From Eudorina sp. 2006-703-Eu-15 (taxonomy: Eukaryota; Chlorophyta; Chlorophyceae; Chlamydomonadales; Volvocaceae), in NCBI GenBank assembly GCA_003117195.1, contig BDSI01000119.1:1-64000 (forward strand): 64,000 nt of DNA, given 5' to 3'. The translations under genes and the position numbers were made by a program. Below, piece after piece: positions 14,176 to 25,629 of this stretch (position 1 is its first letter; each line of letters starts with the position of its first letter). The notes under the pieces were generated by a model that was not told the origin of the DNA, searched no databases, and saw only the letters and a list, made by a program, of their open reading frames with translations.

Positions 14176-17100
14176 ATGTTGGCATCAACGTATCATCCAA
14201 GACCTTTTCTCTCCACCACAAAACGTCGCGTGGTGCCGACTACTGCCCTAGGCACAAATCGGCGTGCGCTGCACCTGTTGCAGCTAGCTTTGAACTCATT
14301 CTCTAGCGTTGAGCTTGCTGCTGGGCGCTATCAAGGCGGCGTCTCGCGCGGAGGGGCTCGGAAGGCCGCCATCGTGACAAGCGCAGCGACACCAGCAGCA
14401 TCGCCCGCGGTCAACATGGCAACAGAACCAGCTTCATGTGGCAGCGTGCGGAGTGAGCTGTCGGAGCTCTTCCGGACAGCACTGAACATCTCCTATCCAA
14501 GCGTCGCCGCCGAGCCGGTCGTGGCGGCTTGCAACAACGCTAAGAACGGCGACTACCAGTGCAATAATGCCATGGCGCTGTTTGGGAAGCTCAAAGGCAC
14601 GCCGAACGCACCCAAAGCGCCCCGCGACGTTGCCACCGCCATCGTTGGCGCGCTCCCGGCGAACGATCTCGTCGCGGAGACCAGCCTCGCCGGCCCGGGT
14701 TTCATCAACATCCGCGTCAAAACAGATTTTGTTTCTAAGCGCCTGAGCGATATGATGGTGAATGGCCTGGCGAGCTGGGCGCCGAAGGGGTACAAGGGCA
14801 AGAAGGTGAGCAAGAGTGACGAGAAGCAGGCCGAGCCGCGCTCCCCTTGACAAGTGGACTATCTCGGTGCACAAGGGGGGGCATGCGTCCATCAGGCTCT
14901 CCGGTGTGTAATGGGAATCCATCCGGCGCCCACACGCCTTGGGTCCCCGGAGGGCCCACACGGGTGCGGGTGGGGACAGCAGGTTTGCTGCAATCACGAG
15001 CCACGCCCGCGCCCTGGATTGGACCACGGGGCCCGTTTCCCGCCCAGTCCCTCATCAGTTTGGTTACTGTGAGGCTGACCCAAATGGGTTCCTGGCCGGA
15101 AAGCCGCGCCGCTGCCCCTGGTTTGGTGTCCAGGGAGGGAGCGCCTTCGGTCCGGCGGCCCGGCGGCCGGATATAGATGGGCCGGAACACCCGGCGGCTG
15201 GGACCGAATGTCCAGCCGCTGGGTGTTCCGGCCCAGCTATATCCGGCCGCCCGACGGCTGGACATACCCGGCTGGACATACCCGGCTGGACATACCCGGC
15301 TGGACATACCCGGCTGGACATACCCGGCTGGACATACCCGGCTTGGCGAAGCATCTCCTCGCCCGAGCATCGCCTCGTGACGAGGGCCTCACCTGCGGCG
15401 ACGCCACCTGCGCTCACGGCCCCCCCCCCCTCCACACACACACACACACGGCGGGTTGCAATTCTAAACACACACGTTGGACACGGGTCTGAATTTTTTC
15501 GCGGCTCAGCTTTTCTCCTTGATAACACACGTTGTCACGCACCCTCGCATGTCACGCACGCCTGCCCTGCCTGCCTGAGAAACACACGTTGTCACGCACC
15601 CTCGCATGTCACGCACTCCTGCCCTGCCTGCCTGAGAAACACACGTTGTCACGCACCCTCGCATGTCACGCACTCCTGCCCTGCCTGCCTGAGAAACACA
15701 CGTTGTCACGCACCCTCGCATGTCACGCACTCCTGCCCTGCCTGCCTGAGAAACACACGTTGTCACGCACCCTCGCATGTCACGCACTCCTGCCCTGCCT
15801 GCCTGAGAAACACACGTTGTCACGCACCCTCGCATGTCACGCACTCCTGCCCTGCCTGCCTGAGAAACACACGTTGTCACGTCCGTTTCCGCCTGTTGTG
15901 CCGACAGGTGATCATCGACTTCAGCAGCCCCAACGTCGCCAAGGAGATGCATGTGGGGCACCTGCGCTCCACCATCATCGGTGCGTGCCTCAATCGGGGG
16001 GACAGGATGAGGGCGAGGGCGAGGGTGAGGGTGACGGAGGGGGCAGGAGTAGGACGTATGTAGTGTGTGTCGACTGACGCAGACGTGCCGTCGTGCCGCC
16101 GGGGACAAGTGTGACCCGCTTTGCTGCCAGGGAGGGAAGGGAGGGGACACGAGAGGGAAGGGACGGCAAGGGAGGGGAGGGCGGCGGCAAGGGACGGGAC
16201 ACGAGAGGGAGGGGACGGCCAAGGAGACAAGGGATCCGTCTCTGTGTGTTCCTCCCACCGCATATATAAAATAATGTGTATATATATATATCATATAATA
16301 TATATAAATATATTATATATTATTTTATTTATATATAAATAAAATAATATATATATAATATAAAATAACCGCATGTGACCGCGCGGACCAGCTGCTACCC
16401 GTCCCGCCCACCCACCCGCCAGTCGAGGCTCTATCGAATATTCGCTCTGGCAGCAGCGCAGTATAAGTATGTTGACGAATTCCTATTACCACCCACCCGC
16501 CCTGCCCACCCTGCCCGCCCACCCGTGGGGCGCCTCCAGGTGACACGCTGTGCCGCATCATGGAGTACTGCGGCGCGGACGTGTTGCGGCTGAACCACGT
16601 GGGCGACTGGGGCACCCAGTTCGGCATGCTCATCGAGCACATGGCGGACACGCGGGCAGCGGCGGGCGGGGAGGGCAAGGACGGGGACGAGGACATCTCG
16701 GACTTGCAGGTGGGGGAGGCGCGCGCGGGGGGATCTCGGACTCTCAGGCGGGGTATAGGAAGTTGGTGGACATGTTTATACTGCGCTGCTGCCAGAGCGA
16801 CTATCCAGGTGGAAGAGGCGCGCGGGGGGGGGGAACCGGGGATCCGCATCCAGCGCGTTCAGCACGTGCTTGGAAGAGGGAGGCGCACGGGAATCCCCAG
16901 CGCGCACTCGGGTGGGGCGCACGGCTGCAGCCGGGGGGGGGGCTAGGAAAGCGGTAGACACTGGGCAGGCTGCAGCGGAGGAGGAATGCATTGCCGGAGG
17001 ACTGCCCGGGGTGGGAGAAGACAACCGGAGGGGTGGTGAGATTGTGGAGATCGTGGGTTGGGTTCAGATGGAGGGTTTGGGATGAGGAGGAAGACGAGCA

Positions 17101-20015
17101 ACCGAGAACCCGAACCGCGGCCTCATCACCGGCGGGCTGTCGAAGGGGGGGGGCGGCCGGGGCGCGGGGGGGGGGGAGAGGCTACTGGCGGCAGTCTAGC
17201 AGCCCGTGTGGGAGGGGGGGGAGGGGGGGGGGAGGCCACTGGCGGCAGTCCAGCAGCCCGTGTGGGAGGCAGCAGCCTGTGGTTCGCGGTTGAGGATCGC
17301 GCATTCTGGGCGAATGTCGCGGCCGACAGGGTTGGGCTGAGAAGCCAGCCGGCAGCCAGCAGCTCGAGTCACCCGAACCAAGTCATCCACTGGACCGCTG
17401 GCGCCCAACCACGATTTCAAAGCGCCGGGCAGGTTGCGCGGATGAAAGCAGCAGCAGCGGCAGCAGCAGCAGCAGCAGCAGCAGCGGCAGCAGCAGCAGC
17501 GGCAGCAGCAGCAGCGGCAGCAGCAGCAGCGGCAACAGCAGCAGCGGCAACAGCAGCAGCGGCAGCAGCAGCAGCGGCAGCAGCAGCAGCGGCAGCAGCA
17601 GCAGTGGAGGGGAAGGGGCTTCGTGGGATCCATGGACGGCGGGGACCACAAAACCGGGCTCGCTGCACCCGAAGCTTTGTCGGTCGTACAACAGCAGTTC
17701 TGGTTCTGGGGCATCTGGGCCCCATGCCCAACCGCCCAGTGCCCGGCCCCTTCCTGCGCCACCACCTCACGCCTCCCCCGACCGCACTCGGGCCCACTCA
17801 CATGCCCACGTCCGTCTCCGTACAACGCGTGTGCGGCCGCGCCTCCTGCCCGCCCACCTGTATGCGGTTACGCGCACACCATTATACGCACACACACGTG
17901 CAGGGGCTGTACGGCACTCCCCGCATGTTTCCCAGTCACGTCCCCCGACTAATCCCTGCGCTGATGATTAGATCTGGCGCTGAACACGCGCACACGCGCG
18001 CCCGGGTTCCTTTCCTGAACACCCGGATTCCTCTTCCTAACCACCCGACCACGCGCAGGAGCTGTACCGGGCCGCCAAGAAGCGGTTCGACGACGACAAG
18101 GAGTTCCAGACCCGGGCCCGGGAGGCCGTGACGCGGCTGCAGGGCGGTGAGTGGGCGGTTGAGGGGCGGTTGAGGGGCGGAGGGCCGGGGAGGCAGCCTT
18201 TCGAGATGACGATTGTGGAGTGAGAATCCACCGCACAGCTCAGTTATCGCACATCAGAGGGGGGCGGGGGAGCTCTCCGGCCCGACCCGCGCCCCTCAAC
18301 TGAGCGATTTGCCCACCCTACCAACTTCCTGTGCCCCCTCACCACCTGCCTGCCCACAGGCGACCCCGCCAGCCTGGCCGCCTGGGAGCGCATCTGCGCT
18401 GCGTCCCGGAAGGAGTTTGAGGCCATCTACAACCGCCTGGGGGTCAAGCTGCACGAGCGCGGGGAGTCTTTCTACAACCCCATGCTCAAGGCAAGGTGGC
18501 AAGCACCCGAGCGAACAAGCTGGCAGTGGTGGTGGTGGTGGTGCTGGTGGTGGTGGTGGCGGGCGTGGTGGTGGTGGTGGTGGTGGTGGCGGGCGTGCCC
18601 TCCGTTGCCGTTCTTGCCCTGCCCACCATCTGTGGTAGTAGCCCACTGCATCCGTACGCTCCCAACCTAACCCCTGGGAGCCTACCTGATTCCTGGGAAC
18701 CAACCCCACCCGACCCCACCCGACCGGACCCGACCCGACCCAACCCCACCCGACCCGACCGGACCCGACCCAACGTGCTCTATTCCTCTCGCCCCCGCTC
18801 GGCCCGCCCCCTCAGGACGTGGTGGGCGAGATGACGTCCGCGGGTGTGGCCACCCTGGACGACGGCGCCACGTGTGTGTTCCTGGACGGCTTCGCCAACC
18901 CCATGATTGTGCAGAAGAGCGACGGTGGCTACCTGTACGCCACCACGGACATGGCGGCGCTCAAGCACCGGCTGCGGGAGGAGAAAGCGGAGTGGATCAT
19001 CTACGTGACAGGTGGGTGCGTGTGGCTGGGTGGGTGGGTATTTTTAGGCAGGCGGAACAGGAGTGCGTGACCGGTGGGTGGGTGTGGCTGGGTGGGTTGG
19101 GCGGATGGGTTGGCTGGATGGGTGGCTGGCCCCGGGGCCGGATTTGGGAGGCGTGTAGTTCTGGCCTTCCTCCGTTATCGTGGGGCGAAGGCCGTTGCGA
19201 GAGACGACGTTTTTCGTATTCCGCGGGTGGGTTGTCGGGTGGGTGGTCGGGTGAAAGCGAGGAGACAGTCCGGACACAGTCACCCGGATAGGGGGTCCTT
19301 GGGCCGACGGCCGGATGACCCCCCTTTCGCTCCCTTCTATCCTGATCCCAGGTGGCTTGTCTCCTGATCCCGGGTAGAAGCCGGCTCGACGACAGGATCC
19401 GGCAGGGGCCGATCTAGTCAGGGTCGATCTAGCCCGCATTCGACCGGGGGGTCCACTCGCCCCCCTTCCGGTCATTGCTTCCTCCCTGCGGTTCCTCGGA
19501 TCCCGGGGCTTACCCGTTCCGACTCCTTCCTCCGGGTCCTTCGCCCCGGGCCCCTTTCCCTCGGGCTCCCTGGCGCAGACGTGGGCCAGTCGACGCACTT
19601 CGAGCAGGTGTTCGCCACCGGCAAGAAGCTGGGCTGGCTGGTGGACGGCTCGGGCCCCAAGGTGTCGCACGTGGGGTTCGGCCTGGTCCTGGGCGAGGAC
19701 GGCAAGCGCTTCAGGTGAGCGTGGGGGTGCGCGGCCGCGTGAGAGCGGAACGTGGGAGGGCGCGTCACCAACCAGAGGAGAGGAGGGTACACGGTTGCAG
19801 GGCTCTCGGGGGGCTGTGGCGATCACCGTGTGTGTATGTGTGTGTAAGAAATGCTGAGCCGCGAGAAGTTGTGTGTGTGTGTGTGTGTAAAAGAGAACTG
19901 AGCCGCGAGAAGTGAAGGCCAGCGCAGTAGCCGATGGTGGCGACGGAGACAGAGGATACCCGAAACCCGCCCGAATTACCGAAAACCTTGACGGAAGTGA
20001 CCGGTGAGGGCGTAG

Positions 20016-20049
<34 letters not shown>

Positions 20050-22693
20050 ATTAGAAATGCAACCCGCCCACCCGCCCGATCCCAGGTGGCAACATACTTA
20101 CCACATAAGTGGTCGCAACAGCGCGGGGATGTCGGGTCGGCGGCGGTCGTTTGCCCGCGGTGTTGCAAAGCACCGCTGATTCTTGACCTGCACCGGGTCC
20201 GCTAAAACCTGTCGCACACAATGCCTCACGGCTGTTTTCCAAAGCTCTTCACCGACGAGCAAGCACCGCTGGTTTGGATCATCACAGCGTCCACCAACGA
20301 CTTCTATACACAACCCCTCACGGCTGTTGCCAAACGGTCCTCTCCAATCAGCAATCAGCTGTCCAAGTGCTGCCAATGGTGTGAGGGTTTTGTTGCGCTG
20401 GTTGTGTTGTCGTGTGTTTTTGTTTGTGTGTCACGCGCAGGACTCGATCTGGGGACCTGGTCCGGCTAGTGGAGCTGCTGGACGAGGCCAAGAGCCGCTG
20501 CGCCGCCACCATTCGGGAGCGACGTGCAGAGGCCGGGGAAGAGGTGAGACGGCTGCGCGGTCCGCGGAACGAGAAAGAACGAACAGGCAGGCAGGGTGGC
20601 CCCTTGCATCGCCCCTTGACACGCACATACACACCCGGGTGGGCGGGTTTCATTTCTAAACACACATACACACCCAATACGGCTACTCATTAAACCCCCT
20701 CCCCCCAATACGCCCCCACTACGCAGGTCAATGATGCGGAGGTGGAGGACGCCGCGTGCGCCATGGGCTACGGCGCCGTCAAGTACGCGGACCTGAAGAA
20801 CCACCGCACCACCAACTACAAGTTCAGCTTCGACGAGATGCTCAACCTCAAGGGCAACACGGCGGTCTACCTGCTGTACGCGCACGCGCGCATCGCGGGT
20901 GGGTGGGGCACAGCGGGTGGGCGGGTCGGGCACAGGGGGTGGGCGGGTGCGATTGATGGGGGAGCATGGGTGGGTGGCTGGGTGGGCGGGCGGGTGGGAT
21001 TTTATTGGTTGAAGGACCGGAGCCGGCAGGGGTGGGTGGGTGGGCTGGTTGATTACGAAATATCTGAGTCGGCATGGGTGGCTGGGTGGCTGGGTGTTTA
21101 CAAAATAATTTGAGTCGGCCTGGGTGTGTGGGTGTCGCTGTGGGGTGCTGAAGGAGTGATATTCACTATTTAGAGCGGGTGGGGATCTGGGCGGATGTCT
21201 GCATCGCCTGTCCCGTCTCGTCCGTCGCTGCCCCGACATCCGCCGACCCCCGGGTCGGTCCGCACCACCGCAGCCGCCTTGATGGGCAGGCGCCTCACCA
21301 CATGTCAGGCGCCCAACCACAAACCACATGTGCAGATGATAGGGTATCTCTTCTTCATCCAAGATAAGCACCACGGCCGCTATCCAACCTCGATCTGACC
21401 CCGACTTTGCCCGTTGCCCCGCGCCGCCCGGCGGTGATGCCCCCAGATGGTAGGATATCTACTGCCCCGATCCAACCCCGATCTGACCCCGCCCTTGCCC
21501 CGCCCTTGCCCCGCCCTTCTCCCCCCGGGGATGATGCCCCCTCGGCGCCGGACTGCAGGTATCGTCCGCAAGGCGGGTAAGGACATCAGCGAGCTGGCGA
21601 CCTCCACCACCATCTCCCTGGACCACCCCAAGGTGGGTATCACAGCCTCAGCGCGCCGGGGGTGGGGGTCGGGGGTTTCGCGGTTTCGTTGTCTTGATTG
21701 ACAAGACAGGGGGGTTGAGGGCTGGGCCCACCCTCGCGGGGGTGGGCGGTGCTGCTGCTGCCGCTGTCATGCGTCTTCCGCCATGCGTTCTCTGCTCTGT
21801 GCGGTCCTCCTGGACAGAGCACGCGGCTAGCCTCCACGGTGTGGTTTCGGGGCCGTCGTGAGACACGGACACGGTCGTGTGCCGTCTGACGGCGCGGTCG
21901 GGGGTCCGCGAGCTCTGATGTGTGACGACACGCACGAGTCGCCGTACCCTACCGTAACCCACCCATCCAAGCCCCCGGAATCCAAATGGACACTTTACAC
22001 GCATCGCGGCACCGCGACACGACCCCCAAGCCAACCCGATTTGATCCCGACCGGACGTGTCGTACATGCCGTACATGCCGCACAGGAGCTGGAGCTCGCT
22101 CTGCACCTGTGCAAGCTGCCCGAGGCGCTCGAGGACGCCATCGAGGAGCTCGCGCCCAACCGGTGTGTGCGCGGGGGGTGTGGGAATGTGGGGGGTGGAA
22201 ACTGGATGTGGGTGTGGGTGTGGCATGTGGGTGTGTATTTGGCGAGAAAAGGAACCCCGCCCGAACCACCCACGCCCATGACACTTGCCAGGCAACCCAG
22301 TGGAAGCATATGTGGATGTGGGTATGGATGTGGATGCCTCTCCCCCCTCCTGTCGCATTTGATTGTTCGTCCGCCTGTCGTACCTTTTGATCATTACGCT
22401 CGCCCTGCTGCCGCGCCCCTCTCTCTCCCCCTCCCTCACCCTCTCTCCCTCCCCCTCCCTCTCCCTCTCCCCCTCCCTCACCCTCTCCCCATCCCCCTCT
22501 CTCCCTCCCCCTCCCCCACAGGGTCACGGACTACCTGTACGACCTGTCGGAGAAGTTCAACTCGTTCTACGTGGACTGCAAGGTGCTGGGCAGCGAGCAG
22601 GAGGCCTCGCGGCTGCTGCTGTGCGAGGCCACCGCGGTCGTGATGCGCAAGTGCTTCGAGCTGCTGGGCATCAAGCCGCTCTACAGGATCTGA
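14176..22693 (+). CDS. Arginyl-tRNA synthetase, probably dual targeted
   Basis: Class I aminoacyl-tRNA synthetase that charges tRNA-Arg with arginine. Twelve exons close in phase to 673 aa: 14176-14805, 15908-15980, 16540-16709, 18059-18146, 18360-18490, 18816-19011, 19579-19714, 20441-20543, 20727-20898, 21559-21632, 22086-22162, 22522-22693. Domains: N-terminal Add1 domain; catalytic domain starting [18 protein letters not shown] with the HIGH-type HVGH motif; [17 protein letters not shown]; the region GKRFRTRSGD that replaces KMSK in many ArgRS; and a C-terminal DALR anticodon-binding domain ending [16 protein letters not shown]. The first ATG gives an 80-residue Ser/Thr/Arg-rich extension like an organellar transit peptide. 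The in-frame ATG at 14416 gives MATEPAS and would make a cytosolic form. Intron 5 has a GC donor. TGTAA follows at 23154. Confidence 0.96.
15256..15345. repeat. 15-bp tandem repeat in ArgRS intron 1
   Basis: Six perfect or near-perfect copies of GCTGGACATACCCGG. Confidence 0.9.
15525..15885. repeat. About 56-bp minisatellite in ArgRS intron 1
   Basis: Six highly similar copies of a unit containing GTTGTCACGCACCCTCGCAT and TGCCCTGCCTGCCTGAGAAA, ending 22 nt before the exon-2 acceptor. It lies directly after family B/C dispersed-repeat sequence (15448-15530), and its units share the AACACACGTTG motif with that sequence. Confidence 0.9.
16262..16372. repeat. AT-only island in ArgRS intron 2
   Basis: About 110 bp of almost pure A/T with TATATA and ATAAAATAAT blocks and partial dyad symmetry, in a region that is otherwise about two-thirds GC. 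Confidence 0.85.
16448..16491 (+). repeat. Dispersed repeat family A, copy near an ArgRS acceptor
   Basis: CTGGCAGCAGCGCAGTATAA followed by GTATGTTGACGAATTCCTAT. It lies 48 nt before the exon-3 acceptor, in sense orientation. Other copies: 8501-8548, 13258-13297, 16751-16796, about 36515-36545, 40111-40157 and a diverged one at 41574-41600. Confidence 0.85.
16751..16796 (-). repeat. Dispersed repeat family A, inverted copy near an ArgRS donor
   Basis: Reverse complement of the family-A unit (GTATAGGAAGTTGGTGGACA, then TACTGCGCTGCTGCCAGAG), 42 nt after the exon-3 donor at 16710. Confidence 0.85.
17447..17608. repeat. CAG/CGG triplet repeat in ArgRS intron 3
   Basis: Repeats of GCAGCAGCAGCAGCG and GCAACAGCAGCAGCG. 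Intronic, so the polyalanine and polyleucine ORFs over it are not proteins. Confidence 0.9.
18491..18815 (+). other. GC-AG intron of the ArgRS gene
   Basis: The exon ends CTCAAG and is followed by GCAAGGTGG. The acceptor is CCCCTCAG before GACGTGGTGGGC. Only the GC donor keeps the frame to give [21 protein letters not shown] fits the known GC-AG donor consensus. The next GT six bases later would shift the frame. Confidence 0.8.
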
Positions 22694-22762
22694 GCGGATC
22701 CAGATCGGATCTGAGAGGATCCGGATCGGGTCTGAGCGGATCCGGATCGGATCCTGGATGGT
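22684..22762. repeat. Cluster of GATCCGGATC / GGATCTGAG palindromic units
   Basis: Immediately overlapping and following the ArgRS stop codon are repeated GGATCTGAGCGGATCC and GGATCCGGATCGG segments. Related GATCCAGATC units occur at 2190, 40515-40585 and 54148-54180. Confidence 0.7.
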
Positions 22763-23153
22763 GTTTGGGGTGGGGATCGGATCGGATGGGGTTGGGGAAG
22801 TGTGTTTTGGCCCGTGGGTACAGAACAGAGGGATCCCTGAAAGAGGGTAGATGGGGAAGGGGGAGGGGGAACGGCAACGTGTGATGGTCTAGGGTTTGCG
22901 GTTTCTAGGGAGTGCAGCGAGCGTGGGGGTTACCCATTTGGATTTCTGTTACAGGGGGCCCGTCGGGTCATCGGTGACAGCCGAAGCTCTGCCTGCCAAG
23001 CTGTCTGATGGAATGGAGCGGCGAGGAGGTTGGAGGGGTTCAGCGGCGTGGAGTTTGCAGTGCGAGGGATGGAGAGGGTTGTCGGGACCGAGATCCTCGT
23101 CCCAGCGCGGAAGGCGCGAGCAGGAGGGCCAGCGCCTTATTAAGGGTCCACCT

Positions 23154-23158
23154 TGTAA
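23154..23158 (+). terminator. TGTAA polyadenylation signal of the ArgRS gene
   Basis: First plus-strand TGTAA noticed after the stop codon at 22693, about 460 nt downstream, a usual 3'UTR length for Chlamydomonas relatives. Confidence 0.45.
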
Positions 23159-25454
23159 CGGCTACGAGACGGACGCAACAGAGGCATACAGCTGTACGAG
23201 AACCGTCTGAGAGGTTGATATCTCGTCGTGCGTTCGTACAGTCGTACGGCTCAGGAAGGTGAATGGCTGTACGGATTTTGGGTGACGCGGACACAGGAAC
23301 GGGCTGTTGAGACGAGCACGGTTTTAACAGCACGGTTGGACCGTTCAGGCGGTTGGACCGTGGATGGACCGCGATATCCCGTATGCCATTTAGTAGTAAC
23401 ATACAAAACAGTCATCATGTTGCTTGGTTTGATAATTGCAATCAAACCGCTGTGTTACATGGGTTGATTGGGTCTCTTGTCCCCGGATGTCTTGACGTCG
23501 CCATATCAGGGTGCCGTTCCCACTCGACCAGGCACGGGCGGGTCGCGTCAATGAACGGAATGAACAGCTCGTCTTGAGCACCAGCACTCCTCTCCCTGTA
23601 CCTGTGCTTGATACGGTATCCGAACATCACACACGGGGGGCGGGGAGGGTCACACCGAGCCGGCGGCCGCTGTTGCCGCCCTATCCGCGCTCACACACCG
23701 CCCTCCATCCCTGCACTACCGTGCCAGCTGCCCCGCCTCTACCTGCCCCCCGCGGCCTGCCGGCCCAACCACTCCCTCCTCTCCCACCCTGCGCTGCATC
23801 CGGGCAAGACAGCTACCGGTAACGAGCTAAGAGCTGACGACAAGCGGACCTATCGCAGGTCCCTTGCAGCTCCATCCATCACGGAGCCCCAACGGACATA
23901 TTGCTGCGACAGTCAGTGGAGACACGTGGCCCGCTGCGGTGCCACCACCGGGATGCAGCTGAACAAAACTCTAAACCCTAGCGGCCACCACCCACACACT
24001 CATCCCACCCCACCCCAGTTTTCCTACACACACCACCGCGGCCGCGAGGCGCCCCCTGAGGCAGCCAGTCCTCCCAGGGTCGTCAAGACCCCCGCGGCAC
24101 GGGCGCACGGCCCCAGCGCCGCGCCAACCCCGACCCCCAGCCGGGGTTCGTTCTTCGGGTTGATTTCCTTTTTCAATTTAACCCCCGACCCCCGACCCCC
24201 AGCCGCCCAGCAGCTCACTGCTCCCTTCGAGGATACTAGGTGCCCCATGCGGAGGAAAAGCTGAGGTGGTCCTGGGTGGTCGGACACAAACTTATAGCTT
24301 AAGTGGGTGGTCGGATCCTCTTCGTCGTCGCGCCCACGAGCCCTCACCAACCACCAGGCCCTCCCTGGCCCCATCACGCCCTCAGGTTAGTTAGTACCTT
24401 GGCACGGCAACACAAACACGGTTCTCCCCGCACCTCCGACCCCTCACCGCCGACACTAGACCCTCACGACCTCAGACAAAACAGCACAAAATGGAAAATG
24501 TGCAAGGGTTTCACAGACTGGCCAGCCCCCCACCGCTTCGGTTGTGTCGCTCACCGGCGGCATCCAGACGGTCCCGGCGCACCGTGCCTCCAAAAGTCCG
24601 GCGTACGGTATGGCACGGTATGGTACGCTGTGCTACGGTATCATACGCTACGGTATGTCGTACGGTGTGGTACGGCACGCTCATGCCCTTCCTCTAAACC
24701 CCTCCCCACCCCGCGCCTGGCTCCACTGCTCCTCGGATCCCTCCCCGGATCCCTCCCTCCCTCCCTCCCCCTAGTGCGGCAACCCCCCTCACACGAGTCA
24801 GAGGACCCGGCGCCGTCCCTCGCCACCTATTATGGGTTATGGCTCCTCCGCCTTCCGCCCTCCGTCACTGCCCTTCCCCCCCGCCCCCGCTGAGCGCAGC
24901 CCGACTCAGACTCGGGCTTATGCCGTCGCCTGCCCACCAGCCAGCCACCTCCGTCGGTACCCAGCCCGCCCTCCGCCTCGCGGCTTTTGGCCTCGCGGCC
25001 GCCACGCCGTGTGTCGCGACTGGGCCGTATCGTGATCGTATCGACCGTGTCGTCGCCACGCCACCCGACCACGTCCCGTCGCTTGACATACGACATACGA
25101 TGTACGACATACGACATTTATAGAGACACACACACGCACATTCTCGCTCAGTTATCTTTTACACACACACTCTCTCTTACACCTTCCCACGGGCTAGGCC
25201 GATTTCTCTTCAACCACACCTCCTCGATACACACGCACCCGCACTCACACACTTCCTCCTTCCCACAGTTCACTACAGCCCTGCCAGGGCTTGCATCGTG
25301 CACCGGTTGTTGCGCCGTGGTCTCTTGCCTTGCCTCGTTGCTTCTACCAACGGGTAAGTGAATCGCAGGTTACGTTGGCGAGTGTCACGGGAAGGGGCGG
25401 TTGGGGCGGTTCGGCCTCACTAAGCACCTACCTGCTCACGCGCACACACCCGGG

Positions 25455-25545
25455 GCTCTCCGCGACACACACACACACACACACACACGTATACACACAC
25501 GTATACACACACATATACACACACACATATACACACACACCCCAC
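25455..25545. repeat. CA microsatellite with CACGTATA interruptions
   Basis: CACACA runs broken by CACGTATACACA units, next to a family-B dispersed repeat (GGGCGGGTTCCTATTCCAAG). Confidence 0.85.
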
Positions 25546-25629
25546 GGTCGGGCGGGTTCCTATTCCAAGCACACACACACTCCGTTTCTTTTTACACACC
25601 CACACCCACACCCACCCGCCCTGGCGCGC

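Larger units (their letters stand above)
22694..25629. other. Convergent intergenic region after ArgRS and the kinase-like gene
   Basis: Contains ArgRS 3' sequence with TGTAA at 23154-23158, a cluster of TACGG motifs (24600-24680), a family-E repeat copy near 24165-24190 and CA microsatellites (25130-25200 and 25455-25545). No convincing exon was recognised. Confidence 0.55.

Noticed and set aside
15525..15885. CRISPR-like regular repeats
   Set aside because: The copies are contiguous without unique spacers; this is a minisatellite in a eukaryotic intron.
17447..17608. Polyalanine, polyleucine or Gln-rich proteins over the CAG/CGG tract
   Set aside because: The tract is inside ArgRS intron 3, and exon phases on both sides join without it.
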